The notes under the pieces: model-generated
Databases searched by the model: none
Seen by the model: the letters and a program-made list of their open reading frames with translations, nothing else
What the model was told of the DNA's origin: nothing
NCBI RefSeq assembly: GCF_900157375.1
Contig: NZ_LT721901.1
Coordinates: 1,605,077 to 1,669,076, forward strand
Length of the DNA: 64,000 bases
From: Mycobacterium rhizamassiliense
GTDB taxonomy: Bacteria; Actinomycetota; Actinomycetes; Mycobacteriales; Mycobacteriaceae
Direction of reading: 5' to 3'
In this document: piece by piece, positions 52,140 to 60,605 of the stretch
How positions within the stretch are numbered: the first letter of the stretch is position 1
Layout: the number at the start of each line of letters is the position of its first letter
Made by a program: the position numbers and the translations under genes

Positions 52140-53348
52140 ATGGCTTTCGGCGACGGCGCGGACGACGCGGCGCTGCGCGCGGCGTGGGCCGATTTCTGCG
52201 CGCAGCTTCAGAGCGCGGGCGATCGGGTCTTCAAGGATGCCAACGCCACCTCCGGGGCGCAGCGGGTCGACGCCTTCCGCTTCCTGACCCAGAACCTGGG
52301 CCAGGTGTTCGACCTGTCGCTGGAGACCCGCGACACCCGCTACCCGGCGGTGCACACCTTCTGTGGGCCGACCCGCAAGCTCGGCGGCGACTGCGCCGAC
52401 TTCACCTACCAACAGGCCTGGATCGACGGGCAGTCGAGCTACCGGCTGGCCGGGAACCGCGGCGCCGCAAGGTTTTTCAACGTCACGGTGCAGGGCGCAC
52501 GGGTGCCCGGGCCGGGCGTGCTGCACGAGCCCTTCGGCGACACGCCCGAGGCCAACCTGTTCGGCCAGCAGCTCAGCGTCAACGACGACGGGAGCTTCGA
52601 GATCTACATCGGCGGCCCCGAGCGTGGGCCAAACTGGCTGCCCACCACCGCGCAGTCGCGAAAGTTGTTCATCCGCCAGGGATTCGACCGATGGGACGAA
52701 CTGCCGGCACAACTGCGCATCGAGCGGGTGGACATGTCCGACCCGAAACCGCTTCCCACGCCGGAGACCCTGGTCGAGGCGATGGGCTGGGCCGGCGAGT
52801 TCGTCACCGGTCTGATGTCGGATTGGCCGGAGTTTCCCTTCACCTACGGCGGTGTCGATGCCGGGCATCCGAACACCTTTCCGCAAGTAGGGGCGACCGA
52901 GGCGGACAGCAAGCGCGGACGTGCCGCTGCCAACATGTATTGGGAGCTGGCGCCAGACGAGGCGCTGATCGTCGAATTCGATGCCCATGACGGTCTGTGG
53001 ATGTTCACCAACATGGGGGTCTTCTTCAACAGCATGGACTACCTCTACCGGCCGGTGAGCTACACGCCGAGCCGCACCAAAGCCGACCGCGACGGCCGCA
53101 TCCGCCTGGTCATGGCGCATCGTGATCCGAATGTCCACAACTGGCTGGACACCCAGGGCTTTTCGCGCGGCAACCTGACCTACCGCCACATGCTCGAGGG
53201 CGAGCCCGCCGTGCTCGACACCCGGGTGGTCAAGCACGACGAGCTCATGCGCGCGCTGCCCGCGGACACTGCCACCGTGAGCGCAGCGGAACGCAGCGAC
53301 GCCATGTGGGCACGATTTCACGGTATTCGGCGCCGCTACGTCCTCTAG
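52140..53348 (+). CDS. DUF1214 domain-containing protein
   Basis: The 402-residue protein contains a DUF1214-type beta-rich region in its C-terminal half: DGLWMFTNMGVFFNSMDYLYRP, then HNWLDTQGFSRGNLTYRHMLEGEP. The N-terminal part has FTYQQAWIDGQSSYRLAGNRGAARFFNV, which looks like the DUF1254/DUF1214 fold. No catalytic role is established. The ATG lies 2 bases after the previous stop, and its stop touches the next start, so it is translationally coupled with both. It recurs in mycobacterial clusters next to sulfotransferase-like genes, suggesting action on a common substrate. Confidence 0.8.
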   Translation: MAFGDGADDAALRAAWADFCAQLQSAGDRVFKDANATSGAQRVDAFRFLTQNLGQVFDLSLETRDTRYPAVHTFCGPTRKLGGDCADFTYQQAWIDGQSSYRLAGNRGAARFFNVTVQGARVPGPGVLHEPFGDTPEANLFGQQLSVNDDGSFEIYIGGPERGPNWLPTTAQSRKLFIRQGFDRWDELPAQLRIERVDMSDPKPLPTPETLVEAMGWAGEFVTGLMSDWPEFPFTYGGVDAGHPNTFPQVGATEADSKRGRAAANMYWELAPDEALIVEFDAHDGLWMFTNMGVFFNSMDYLYRPVSYTPSRTKADRDGRIRLVMAHRDPNVHNWLDTQGFSRGNLTYRHMLEGEPAVLDTRVVKHDELMRALPADTATVSAAERSDAMWARFHGIRRRYVL

Positions 53349-54286
53349 TGTCAAAGATCGTGACCGAGATATCTGAGGACGGGCTGGCGGAGTTATCCGA
53401 GTTCTCGCTGCTGGCCGAGAACGCCGAGCAGGCCGGTTTCACGGGCCCGCTGCCAGAGGTCGAGCGCATCGAGACCGACATACCGAACGGCCGAATCAGC
53501 GCGCTGCGCTGGGGCGCACCCTCCCTCCAAACTCCCCCGCGGATCGTGTTTTTCCACGGCGGCGGGCAGAACGCGCACACCTGGGACACCGTCATCGTCG
53601 GCCTCGGCGAGCCGGCCCTGGCCGTCGACCTCCCGGGCCACGGCCATTCGAGCTGGCGCGAGGACGGTGACTACTCGCCGCGACACAACGCCGACGCGGT
53701 GGCGCCGGTGCTCCGGGCGCTGGCCCCGGAAGCCGAACTCATCGTCGGCATGTCGCTGGGCGGGCTGACCGGCATCCGGGTGGGCGCGATCGCGCCCGAA
53801 CTCGTGCGCGAACTCGTGCTCGTCGACGTCACCCCGTCGGCGCTGCACCGCTATGCCGAGATGACCACCGAGCAGCAGGGCACAGTGGCGCTGGTCTCCG
53901 GCGAGCGCGAATTCCCCAGTTTCCAGGCCATGCTCGACCTGACCGTCGCGGCGGCACCGCATCGCGAGGTCAAGGCGCTGCGCCGCGGGGTGTTCCACAA
54001 CTCGCGCCGGCTGGACAACGGCAACTGGTCGTGGCGTTACGACAACATCCGCAAGGTCCCCGAATTCGGTGACCTGTGGGAGGACGTCGACGCGCTGACC
54101 GCACCCGTCACGCTGGTCCGCGGCGGCTCGTCGCCGTTCGTCAGCGACGAGGACGCGGCCGAACTCGCCCAGCGCGCAACGCAATTCCGCGGCGCGAACA
54201 TCGTCGAGAATTCCGGGCATTCGGTGCAAAGCGACCAGCCGCTGGTGCTGACCGAGCTGCTGCGCGGCGTGCTGCGGGCACGCTGA
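53348..54286 (+). CDS. Alpha/beta hydrolase, Rv0045c type
   Basis: The 312-residue esterase matches M. tuberculosis Rv0045c almost throughout: FFHGGGQNAHTWDTVIVGLGEPALAVDLPGHGHS, the nucleophile elbow GMSLGGL, and the terminal His in NSGHSVQSDQP. Rv0045c is known as a narrow-specificity ester hydrolase. The GTG start shares one base with the DUF1214 stop (TAGTG). The next gene (TetR) starts 14 bases after its stop. Confidence 0.9.
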   Translation: MSKIVTEISEDGLAELSEFSLLAENAEQAGFTGPLPEVERIETDIPNGRISALRWGAPSLQTPPRIVFFHGGGQNAHTWDTVIVGLGEPALAVDLPGHGHSSWREDGDYSPRHNADAVAPVLRALAPEAELIVGMSLGGLTGIRVGAIAPELVRELVLVDVTPSALHRYAEMTTEQQGTVALVSGEREFPSFQAMLDLTVAAAPHREVKALRRGVFHNSRRLDNGNWSWRYDNIRKVPEFGDLWEDVDALTAPVTLVRGGSSPFVSDEDAAELAQRATQFRGANIVENSGHSVQSDQPLVLTELLRGVLRAR

Positions 54287-54300
54287 CATCCCGGTCGGAC

Positions 54301-54906
54301 ATGACGGCAGACGAGCGCCCCGGCAGGCCCGCCGGGCGGCCGCGCGACAACTCGATCGACGACCGGGTGCTGGCCGTCACGCGCGAGGTGCTCGTCGAGG
54401 TCGGCTGGGACGAGCTGAGTGTGCGGCTGGTCGCGGCGCGCGCCGGGGTCGGCCGGTCCAGCCTGAATCGCCGTTGGTCGTCGAAGGCCGATCTGGTGCT
54501 GCACGCCATCCTCGGTGAAACCCCCGATATGTCAACGCTTTCCGTGACCGACGCGGCCGGCTGGATCGAATTTATCGTCGGCGGCAGTCATGAGCTGTTC
54601 AGCAGGCCGGACGTCAGGGCGGCCTTGCCGGGGCTGCTGATTGCCCTGCGCGAAAACGAGGACCTGCGCATTAGTTTGTGGGAGGAGTTCGCCGGCCCGG
54701 CGGTGCAACTCTTCGGCGAAGACGTCAACGCGACGACACCGGACGAACGACGCCGAGCCGATATCGACGCCCGGGCGTCGTTGGCGATGGCCGCGGGCGC
54801 CGCGTGGCTGATGACGACGATCGCCGTGGAGGACGACGCCGAGGTGCTGCTCAACCGAATCAGGCAGATACTGACCGCGGCGGTCGCCGAGCGCCGCTCG
54901 GGTTGA
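54301..54906 (+). CDS. TetR family transcriptional regulator
   Basis: The 201-residue protein has a TetR-type N-terminal domain: DDRVLAVTREVLVEVGWDELSVRLVAARAGVGRSSLNRRWSSKADLVLHAI (about residues 20-70), with the W-x-S-K-x-x-L boundary typical of the family. The rest is helical (ligand domain). It follows the Rv0045c-like hydrolase by 14 bases in the same run. M. tuberculosis has no equivalent at this site as far as I recall. It probably regulates the added block. Confidence 0.85.
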   Translation: MTADERPGRPAGRPRDNSIDDRVLAVTREVLVEVGWDELSVRLVAARAGVGRSSLNRRWSSKADLVLHAILGETPDMSTLSVTDAAGWIEFIVGGSHELFSRPDVRAALPGLLIALRENEDLRISLWEEFAGPAVQLFGEDVNATTPDERRRADIDARASLAMAAGAAWLMTTIAVEDDAEVLLNRIRQILTAAVAERRSG

Positions 54907-55008
54907 ACCGGGCGCACTTCGGATGCGGCAGAGGCCTTTTCGTTGACTGCTGCGGCGAGTTGCACGGCCACTGATTCGACGACCGGTTCCCGGCCTTACG
55001 GTGTGTGT

Positions 55009-55833
55009 ATGACCTCACCAGCGCGTCCCGACTTTCCCGTGCGCATCGGCGTGCAGCTACAGCCCCAGCACGCCCCGCACTACCGCCAACTCCGCGACGC
55101 CGTCCGCCGCTGCGAGGACATCGGCGTGGACGTCGCCTTCACCTGGGACCACTTCTTTCCGCTCTACGGCGATCCGGACGGCCCGCACTTCGAATGCTGG
55201 ACGGTGCTGGCGGCCTGGGCCGAGCAGACGTCACGCATCGAGATCGGTGCGCTGGTGACGTGCAACTCGTACCGGAACCCCGAATTGCTCGCCGACATGG
55301 CCCGCACCGTCGACCACATCTCCGACGGCCGGCTGATCCTGGGCATCGGATCCGGCTGGAAACACAAGGACTACGACGAATACGGCTACGAGTTCGGAAC
55401 GGTGGGCAGCCGGCTGGACGACCTGGCCGCGGCGTTCCCCCGGATCACCTCGCGGCTGGCCAAGCTCAACCCGGCGCCCACCCGCGACATCCCGATTCTG
55501 ATCGGCGGCAAGGGCCCGCGCAAGACGCTGCGCATGGTCGCCGAGTACGGCGACATCTGGCACGGTTTCACCACCGTCGACACCTATCCGGAAGCGGCCG
55601 CCGTGCTCGACGAGCACTGCGCCGCCGTGGGGCGCGACCCGGCCACCATCGAACGGTCCGCCGGTGTCGAGGACAACAGCGGCGTGCGGCGCGGCGAAGG
55701 CGTCAAGGCCCTGCTCGCGAACGCCGAAGGCCTCACCGCACTGGGCGTCACGCTGCTGACCATCGGGGTCAACGGTCCGAACTACGACCTGAGCGCCGCC
55801 GAAGCTCTGTGCAAATGGCGCGACGGGCGCTGA
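55009..55833 (+). CDS. LLM-class F420-dependent oxidoreductase, Rv0044c type
   Basis: The 274-residue protein is a luciferase-like F420-dependent oxidoreductase: FTWDHFFPLYGDPDGPHFECWTVLAAWA, VDHISDGRLILGIGSGWKHKDYDEYGYEFG and ILIGGKGPRKTLRMVAEYGDIWHGF. It matches Rv0044c in length and position. The ATG at 55,009 follows the TetR gene by 102 bases. It is followed by the GntR regulator, the same order as in M. tuberculosis. Confidence 0.88.
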   Translation: MTSPARPDFPVRIGVQLQPQHAPHYRQLRDAVRRCEDIGVDVAFTWDHFFPLYGDPDGPHFECWTVLAAWAEQTSRIEIGALVTCNSYRNPELLADMARTVDHISDGRLILGIGSGWKHKDYDEYGYEFGTVGSRLDDLAAAFPRITSRLAKLNPAPTRDIPILIGGKGPRKTLRMVAEYGDIWHGFTTVDTYPEAAAVLDEHCAAVGRDPATIERSAGVEDNSGVRRGEGVKALLANAEGLTALGVTLLTIGVNGPNYDLSAAEALCKWRDGR

Positions 55834-55954
55834 GGCGGTCAATTCGCGTTAGTCTTTGCTTCATCGGTCAAACACCTGAACGCAGGCCCGAAGTCATGAG
55901 AGGCTTCACACCGCTAACCGGCCGCAGCGGTTTTTGAAAGAGACTGAAGAGCAG

Positions 55955-56692
55955 ATGCCCAAGAAATACGGGGTCAAGGAAAAGGACCTGGTTGTTTCGC
56001 ACATTCTCAACCTGGTGCTGACCGGCAAACTGCGCAGCGGCGACCGCGTCGACCGGAATGAGATTGCGATCGGCCTGGGCGTCAGCCGCGTCCCGATTCA
56101 AGAGGCGCTGGTCCAGCTGGAACACGACGGCATCGTGTCGACCCGCTATCACCGCGGCGCGTTCGTCGAGCGGTTCGACGCCGCCACCGTGCGCGAACAC
56201 CACGAGCTCGACGGGATGTTCAACGGCGTCGCCTCGGCGCGTGCGGCCGCCAGTCCGACGCCACGAATCCTGGGTCAACTCGATACGCTGATGCGCTCGC
56301 TGCGGGCAGCGAAGGACTCGCGGGCCTTCGCCGAGATCGCCGGTGAATACCGGCGCACCGTGACCGAGGAGTATGCGGGGCCGCGGCTGCACGCCCTGCT
56401 GCGCGCATCGCAGAACCTCATTCCTCGCATGTTCTGGATGACCTACCAGCACAGCCTCGACGACATGTTGCCGTTCTACGAAGACGAGACGTCCGCAATA
56501 CACCGGCGCGACCCGGAGGCGGCGCGGGCCGCGTGCGTGGGCCGCTCGGAGCTGATGGCCCAGACCATGCTGGCCGAGCTGTTCCGGCGCAGGGTGTTCA
56601 GCGCGCCCGCGGACACGCGCAACGTGGTCCCCCCGCTGCACGCAATCGCCGGTGCCGACGCCGCGCGCGGCGAGCCCGCGATCGCGCTCTGA
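55955..56692 (+). CDS. GntR family regulator, FCD type (Rv0043c)
   Basis: The 245-residue protein has a GntR winged helix ([63 protein letters not shown], about residues 12-73) and an FCD ligand domain. I chose the ATG at 55,955, as in Rv0043c and preceded by GAAGAG; a TTG at 55,934 is also in frame. It is the third gene of the Rv0045c-0044c-0043c set. Confidence 0.9.
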   Translation: MPKKYGVKEKDLVVSHILNLVLTGKLRSGDRVDRNEIAIGLGVSRVPIQEALVQLEHDGIVSTRYHRGAFVERFDAATVREHHELDGMFNGVASARAAASPTPRILGQLDTLMRSLRAAKDSRAFAEIAGEYRRTVTEEYAGPRLHALLRASQNLIPRMFWMTYQHSLDDMLPFYEDETSAIHRRDPEAARAACVGRSELMAQTMLAELFRRRVFSAPADTRNVVPPLHAIAGADAARGEPAIAL

Positions 56693-56742
56693 GGAAAGTT
56701 CTCACCAAGCCGAGCCGCCGGTGAGCCGATACGGTATCGGTG

Positions 56743-58560
56743 ATGAGTTTGCGCAACAGCCCGCGCGGTACCCGCGGGGCGAAGCTACTCGGACTGGCCG
56801 CGACGATGTTGATCGTGTGCGGCCTGACTCTTGCTGCTCCCCCGGCGCCCGCGCGCGCCGACCGAAACCAATGCGCGCCGGGCGGCCCGGACAGCGCGAG
56901 CGCTATGCCCAAAGACCTGACCACCGTCGGCGGCATCGGTCGAGACGACGACGACACGACGCCGACCGTCGAGCCGCTCAGCGCCGTCGACGTCAACGCG
57001 CTGGGGCTTGGAACGGGTGGCGTCCTGACCGTCGGCACCCTGTCGGATGCGCCGCCGTCGATCTGCGTCGACACCACCGGCCAATTCAGCGGATTCGACA
57101 ACCAGCTGCTGATGGCCATCGCGAAAAAGCTGGGGCTGCAAGTCCGTTTCATGAGCACCGATTTCTCGGCGCTGCTCGCCCAGGTTGCCTCGCATCGTTT
57201 CGACGTCGGCTCGGCGTCGGTGAAAGCCACCGAGCCCAGGCGTCGCACCGTCGGGTTCACCAACGGCTACGACTTCGGCTACTACTCGCTGGTGGTGCCG
57301 CCCGGGTCGCCGATCAAGAACTTCAGCGATCTGGCCCAGGGGCAGCGCATCGGGGTCGTGCAGGGCACGGTCGAGGAGTCCTACGTCGTCGACGACCTGC
57401 ACCTGCAACCGGTGAAGTACCCCGGCTTTTCCACGGTGTACGGCAGCCTCAAGACACACCAGCTCGACGCGTGGGTGGCGCCGGCGGCCTTGGCGGCCAA
57501 CCTGATGAAGCCGGGAGATCCGGCGGTGGTGGTTGCGCACGCCTTCACCCCGGGTGACTTCGTCGCGTATGCGGTCGCCAAGGACAACGGGCCGTTGATC
57601 GCGGTGCTGAACTCCGGGCTGGACGCGGTAATCGCCGACGGCACCTGGGCGCGGCTGTACAGCGAGTGGGTCCCGCGGCCGTTGCCACCCGGCTGGAAGC
57701 CCGGATCGAAAGCCGCTCCGGCCCCGACGTTGCCGGACTTCGCCGCGATCGCCGCGAGCCGCCACCATCATTCGCTGGGACCGGCCGCGCCGAAATCCAC
57801 TCTGGCGCAATTGCGTGACCAGTTTTTCAACTGGGATCTCTATCGCGAAGCCATTCCCACTCTGTTGAAGACGGGCCTACCCAACACGTTGATCCTGACC
57901 AACAGCGCGATCGTGATCGGGCTGCTGCTGGGCATGGTGCTGGCGATGGCAGGAATGTCGAATTCGCGTTGGCTGCGCTGGCCGGCGCGCGTCTATACCG
58001 ACATCTTCCGCGGCCTTCCTGAGGTGGTGATCATCCTCATCATCGGGATGGGGATCGGGCCGCTGGTGGGCGGGCTGACGGATAACAATCCCTACCCGCT
58101 GGGCATCGCCGCGCTGGGATTGATGGCCGCCGCCTACATCGGCGAGATTCTGCGCTCGGGAATTCAAAGTGTCGACGCCGGCCAACTGGAAGCCTCCCGC
58201 GCGCTCGGGTTCAGCTACCCGGCCGCGATGCGGCTGGTGGTGGTACCGCAGGGAATACGGCGCGTCCTGCCCGCGCTGGTCAACCAATTCATCGCCCTGC
58301 TGAAGGGCTCCGCCCTGGTGTACTTCCTGGGGCTGGTCGCCCAAGAGCGGGAGCTGTTTCAAGTGGGCCGCGACCTCAACGCGCAGACCGGTAACCTGTC
58401 ACCACTCGTCGCGGCGGGGCTCTTCTATCTGTTATTGACCATCCCGTTAACGCATTTGGTGAATTACATCGACAACCGACTGCGCCGCGGCAGCCCGACG
58501 GAGCATTCGGACAAATCCGCCGAGATCACCACTTCCACCCTGGGCCAGGGGATGACGTGA
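56743..58560 (+). CDS. Fused solute-binding protein-permease of an amino-acid ABC transporter
   Basis: The protein (about 605 residues) has a signal peptide (LLGLAATMLIVCGLTLAAPPAPARA), a type-3 substrate-binding domain (about 90-330: LTVGTLSDAPPSICVDTTGQFSGFDNQLL), then a HisM-type permease (about 375-585) with the EAA loop ASRALGFSYPAAMRLVVVPQG. The ATG is at 56,743, just after a GTG at 56,740. It uses an exported binding domain tethered to its own permease, a combination known in other actinobacteria for glutamine/arginine-type uptake. The ATPase gene overlaps it by 4 bases. Confidence 0.87.
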   Translation: MSLRNSPRGTRGAKLLGLAATMLIVCGLTLAAPPAPARADRNQCAPGGPDSASAMPKDLTTVGGIGRDDDDTTPTVEPLSAVDVNALGLGTGGVLTVGTLSDAPPSICVDTTGQFSGFDNQLLMAIAKKLGLQVRFMSTDFSALLAQVASHRFDVGSASVKATEPRRRTVGFTNGYDFGYYSLVVPPGSPIKNFSDLAQGQRIGVVQGTVEESYVVDDLHLQPVKYPGFSTVYGSLKTHQLDAWVAPAALAANLMKPGDPAVVVAHAFTPGDFVAYAVAKDNGPLIAVLNSGLDAVIADGTWARLYSEWVPRPLPPGWKPGSKAAPAPTLPDFAAIAASRHHHSLGPAAPKSTLAQLRDQFFNWDLYREAIPTLLKTGLPNTLILTNSAIVIGLLLGMVLAMAGMSNSRWLRWPARVYTDIFRGLPEVVIILIIGMGIGPLVGGLTDNNPYPLGIAALGLMAAAYIGEILRSGIQSVDAGQLEASRALGFSYPAAMRLVVVPQGIRRVLPALVNQFIALLKGSALVYFLGLVAQERELFQVGRDLNAQTGNLSPLVAAGLFYLLLTIPLTHLVNYIDNRLRRGSPTEHSDKSAEITTSTLGQGMT

Positions 58561-59306
58561 CGGACAGCCGTATCGCGCGACCGTCAGTCTCGTTGCAGGC
58601 CAAGGACATCCACCAGATCCTCGGCGGAACGAAGGTGCTGCGCGGGGTGGATATCGAGGTACCCGCGGGTACGACGGCGGCCGTGATCGGACCGTCGGGC
58701 TCCGGGAAGTCCACACTGCTGCGCACCCTGAACCGCTTGCACGAGCCGGATAGCGGGGACATTCTGCTCGACGGACGGTCCGTGCTGGACGACGATCCCG
58801 CCGAACTCCGCCAGCGGATCGGCATGGTCTTCCAGCATTTCAATCTGTTCCCGCATCTGAGCATCCTCAAGAATGTCGCGCTCGCGCCGCGCAAGCTGCG
58901 CGGCCTGTCAACCGACGAGGCCCGCGACCTCGCGCTGCGGCAGCTGGACCGAGTTGGGCTGAAACACAAGGCAGATGCCCGGCCCAGCATGCTGTCCGGC
59001 GGCCAACAACAGCGGGTCGCGATCGCCCGGGCCCTGGCCATGGCCCCGCAGGTGATGTTCTTCGACGAGGCGACCTCCGCGCTGGATCCGGAAATGGTCA
59101 AAGGCGCGCTGGAACTCATCGCGGACCTCGGCGCGGGCGGCATGACGATGGTTGTTGTCACGCATGAAATGGGATTCGCGCGGTCGGCGTCGGACGCGGT
59201 GGTATTCATGGATCAAGGCAAAGTCGTGGAATGCGGTCCCCCCGAGCAGATATTCGAAGCCGCTAAAACCGAGCGCCTGCAGCGATTTCTGTCCCAGGTG
59301 CTGTGA
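58557..59306 (+). CDS. ABC transporter ATP-binding protein, polar amino-acid type
   Basis: The 249-residue ATPase has Walker A GPSGSGKST, Q-loop VFQHFNLFPH, signature LSGGQQQRVAIARAL, Walker B VMFFDEATSALDP and the H-loop VVTHEM. The pattern is that of GlnQ/HisP. The GTG start overlaps the permease stop by GTGA. It drives the fused binding-permease protein. The ligand cannot be read. Confidence 0.9.
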   Translation: MTDSRIARPSVSLQAKDIHQILGGTKVLRGVDIEVPAGTTAAVIGPSGSGKSTLLRTLNRLHEPDSGDILLDGRSVLDDDPAELRQRIGMVFQHFNLFPHLSILKNVALAPRKLRGLSTDEARDLALRQLDRVGLKHKADARPSMLSGGQQQRVAIARALAMAPQVMFFDEATSALDPEMVKGALELIADLGAGGMTMVVVTHEMGFARSASDAVVFMDQGKVVECGPPEQIFEAAKTERLQRFLSQVL

Positions 59307-59371
59307 CGGCCAATAACTAGTCCCCGATAGCTCCCTTGTACGGCCCGCATATCGGGTTAGACTGCCGACTT

Positions 59372-59875
59372 ATGGCGGACAGCGATTCCACCGCAACCGA
59401 TGTGACCGAGCTTGCGGAAGGGTTGCACCGTGCGCTGTCCAAACTGTTTTCGATCCTGCGTCGTGGCGATCCCACCAGCGGGGTGGTGGCCGGAGAACTG
59501 ACCCTGGCGCAGCTGTCGATCTTGATCACCCTGCTCGATCAGGGGCCGATCCGGATGACCGACCTGGCCGCCCACGAACGGGTGCGCACCCCTACTACTA
59601 CGGTGGCGATTCGCCGGCTGGAGAAGGTCGGACTGGTGAAGCGCTCGCGCGACCCGTCCGACCTGCGGGCCGTGCTGGTCGACATCACGCCGCGCGGCCG
59701 GGCGGTTCATTCCGAGTCGCTGGCCAACCGCTACGCCGCGCTGGCCGCGATGCTCAGCCAGCTGTCCGGATCCGACCTGGCGACCCTGACCGAGGCGCTG
59801 GCCCCGCTGGAACGCCTGTCGGACAAACCGGCCTCCGGCCCCAACGGAGAGTCGGCCGCGCGCAAGCAAGCGTGA
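59372..59875 (+). CDS. MarR family transcriptional regulator (Rv0042c type)
   Basis: The 167-residue protein is a MarR winged-helix regulator: LTLAQLSILITLLDQGPIRMTDLAAHERVRTPTTTVAIRRLEKVGLVKRSRDPSDLRAVLVDITPRG (about 47-115). I chose the ATG at 59,372, giving MADSDSTATDVTELAEG. M. tuberculosis has Rv0042c at this place beside leuS. It is separated by 47 bases from the following SDR. The target operon is unknown. Confidence 0.9.
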   Translation: MADSDSTATDVTELAEGLHRALSKLFSILRRGDPTSGVVAGELTLAQLSILITLLDQGPIRMTDLAAHERVRTPTTTVAIRRLEKVGLVKRSRDPSDLRAVLVDITPRGRAVHSESLANRYAALAAMLSQLSGSDLATLTEALAPLERLSDKPASGPNGESAARKQA

Positions 59876-59922
59876 AACCGGCTCGATTCCAACGACATTG
59901 GTGATGCTCGTAGACTAGGTGC

Positions 59923-60594
59923 ATGCCAACTGCACTCATCACGGGCGCCAGCGGCGGCATCGGCTCCGCCATCGCCAGGGCGCTGGCCCCGACCCACGAC
60001 CTGTTGCTGGCCGGGCGGCCCTCCGCCCGGCTCGACGCCGTTGCGCTGGAGCTCGATGCCACGACCTTTCCGATGGACCTCACCGACACCGAAGCGATCG
60101 AGTCCGCGTGCGAAATCGTCGACGAACTCGATGTGCTGGTGCACAACGCGGGGCTGTCCATTCCCGGCCGGGTCGAGGAGACGAGCGTCGAGGAGTGGCG
60201 GGCCACCTTCAGCGTGAATGTGTTTGGGCCGGTGGCTCTTACACTGGCACTGCTGCCGGCCCTGCGGGCCGCCCGCGGTCAAGTGGTATTCATCAATTCC
60301 GGGGCGGGGCGCAACGCCTCCCCCGGCATGGCCTCCTACTCGGCGAGCAAATTCGCGTTGCGCGCGTTCGCCGATTCGCTGCGCGGCGACGAGCCGGGGC
60401 TGCGGGTGACCACGGTTTACCCTGGCCGCACCGACACCGAGATGCAGCGCGAACTCGTCGCGTTCGAAGGCGGCGAATACGACCCGCACAATTTCCTGCG
60501 AGCCGAAACCGTAGCGGCCGCGGTCGCCAATGTGGTGGCCACGCCCCGCGACGGGCATGTGCACGAGGTGATGCTCCGCCCCGGGAAGCGCTAG
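59923..60594 (+). CDS. Short-chain dehydrogenase/reductase (SDR)
   Basis: The 223-residue SDR has TGASGGIG at residues 7-14, HNAG, and YSASK with the preceding catalytic Ser in FINSGAG. It is shorter than typical SDRs and lacks the C-terminal extension. The ATG overlaps nothing; it lies between the MarR gene and the convergent leuS, 11 bases from the leuS stop. It is not part of the M. tuberculosis gene order here and has no obvious partner. Confidence 0.87.
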   Translation: MPTALITGASGGIGSAIARALAPTHDLLLAGRPSARLDAVALELDATTFPMDLTDTEAIESACEIVDELDVLVHNAGLSIPGRVEETSVEEWRATFSVNVFGPVALTLALLPALRAARGQVVFINSGAGRNASPGMASYSASKFALRAFADSLRGDEPGLRVTTVYPGRTDTEMQRELVAFEGGEYDPHNFLRAETVAAAVANVVATPRDGHVHEVMLRPGKR

Positions 60595-60605
60595 CCTCCT
60601 GGTGT

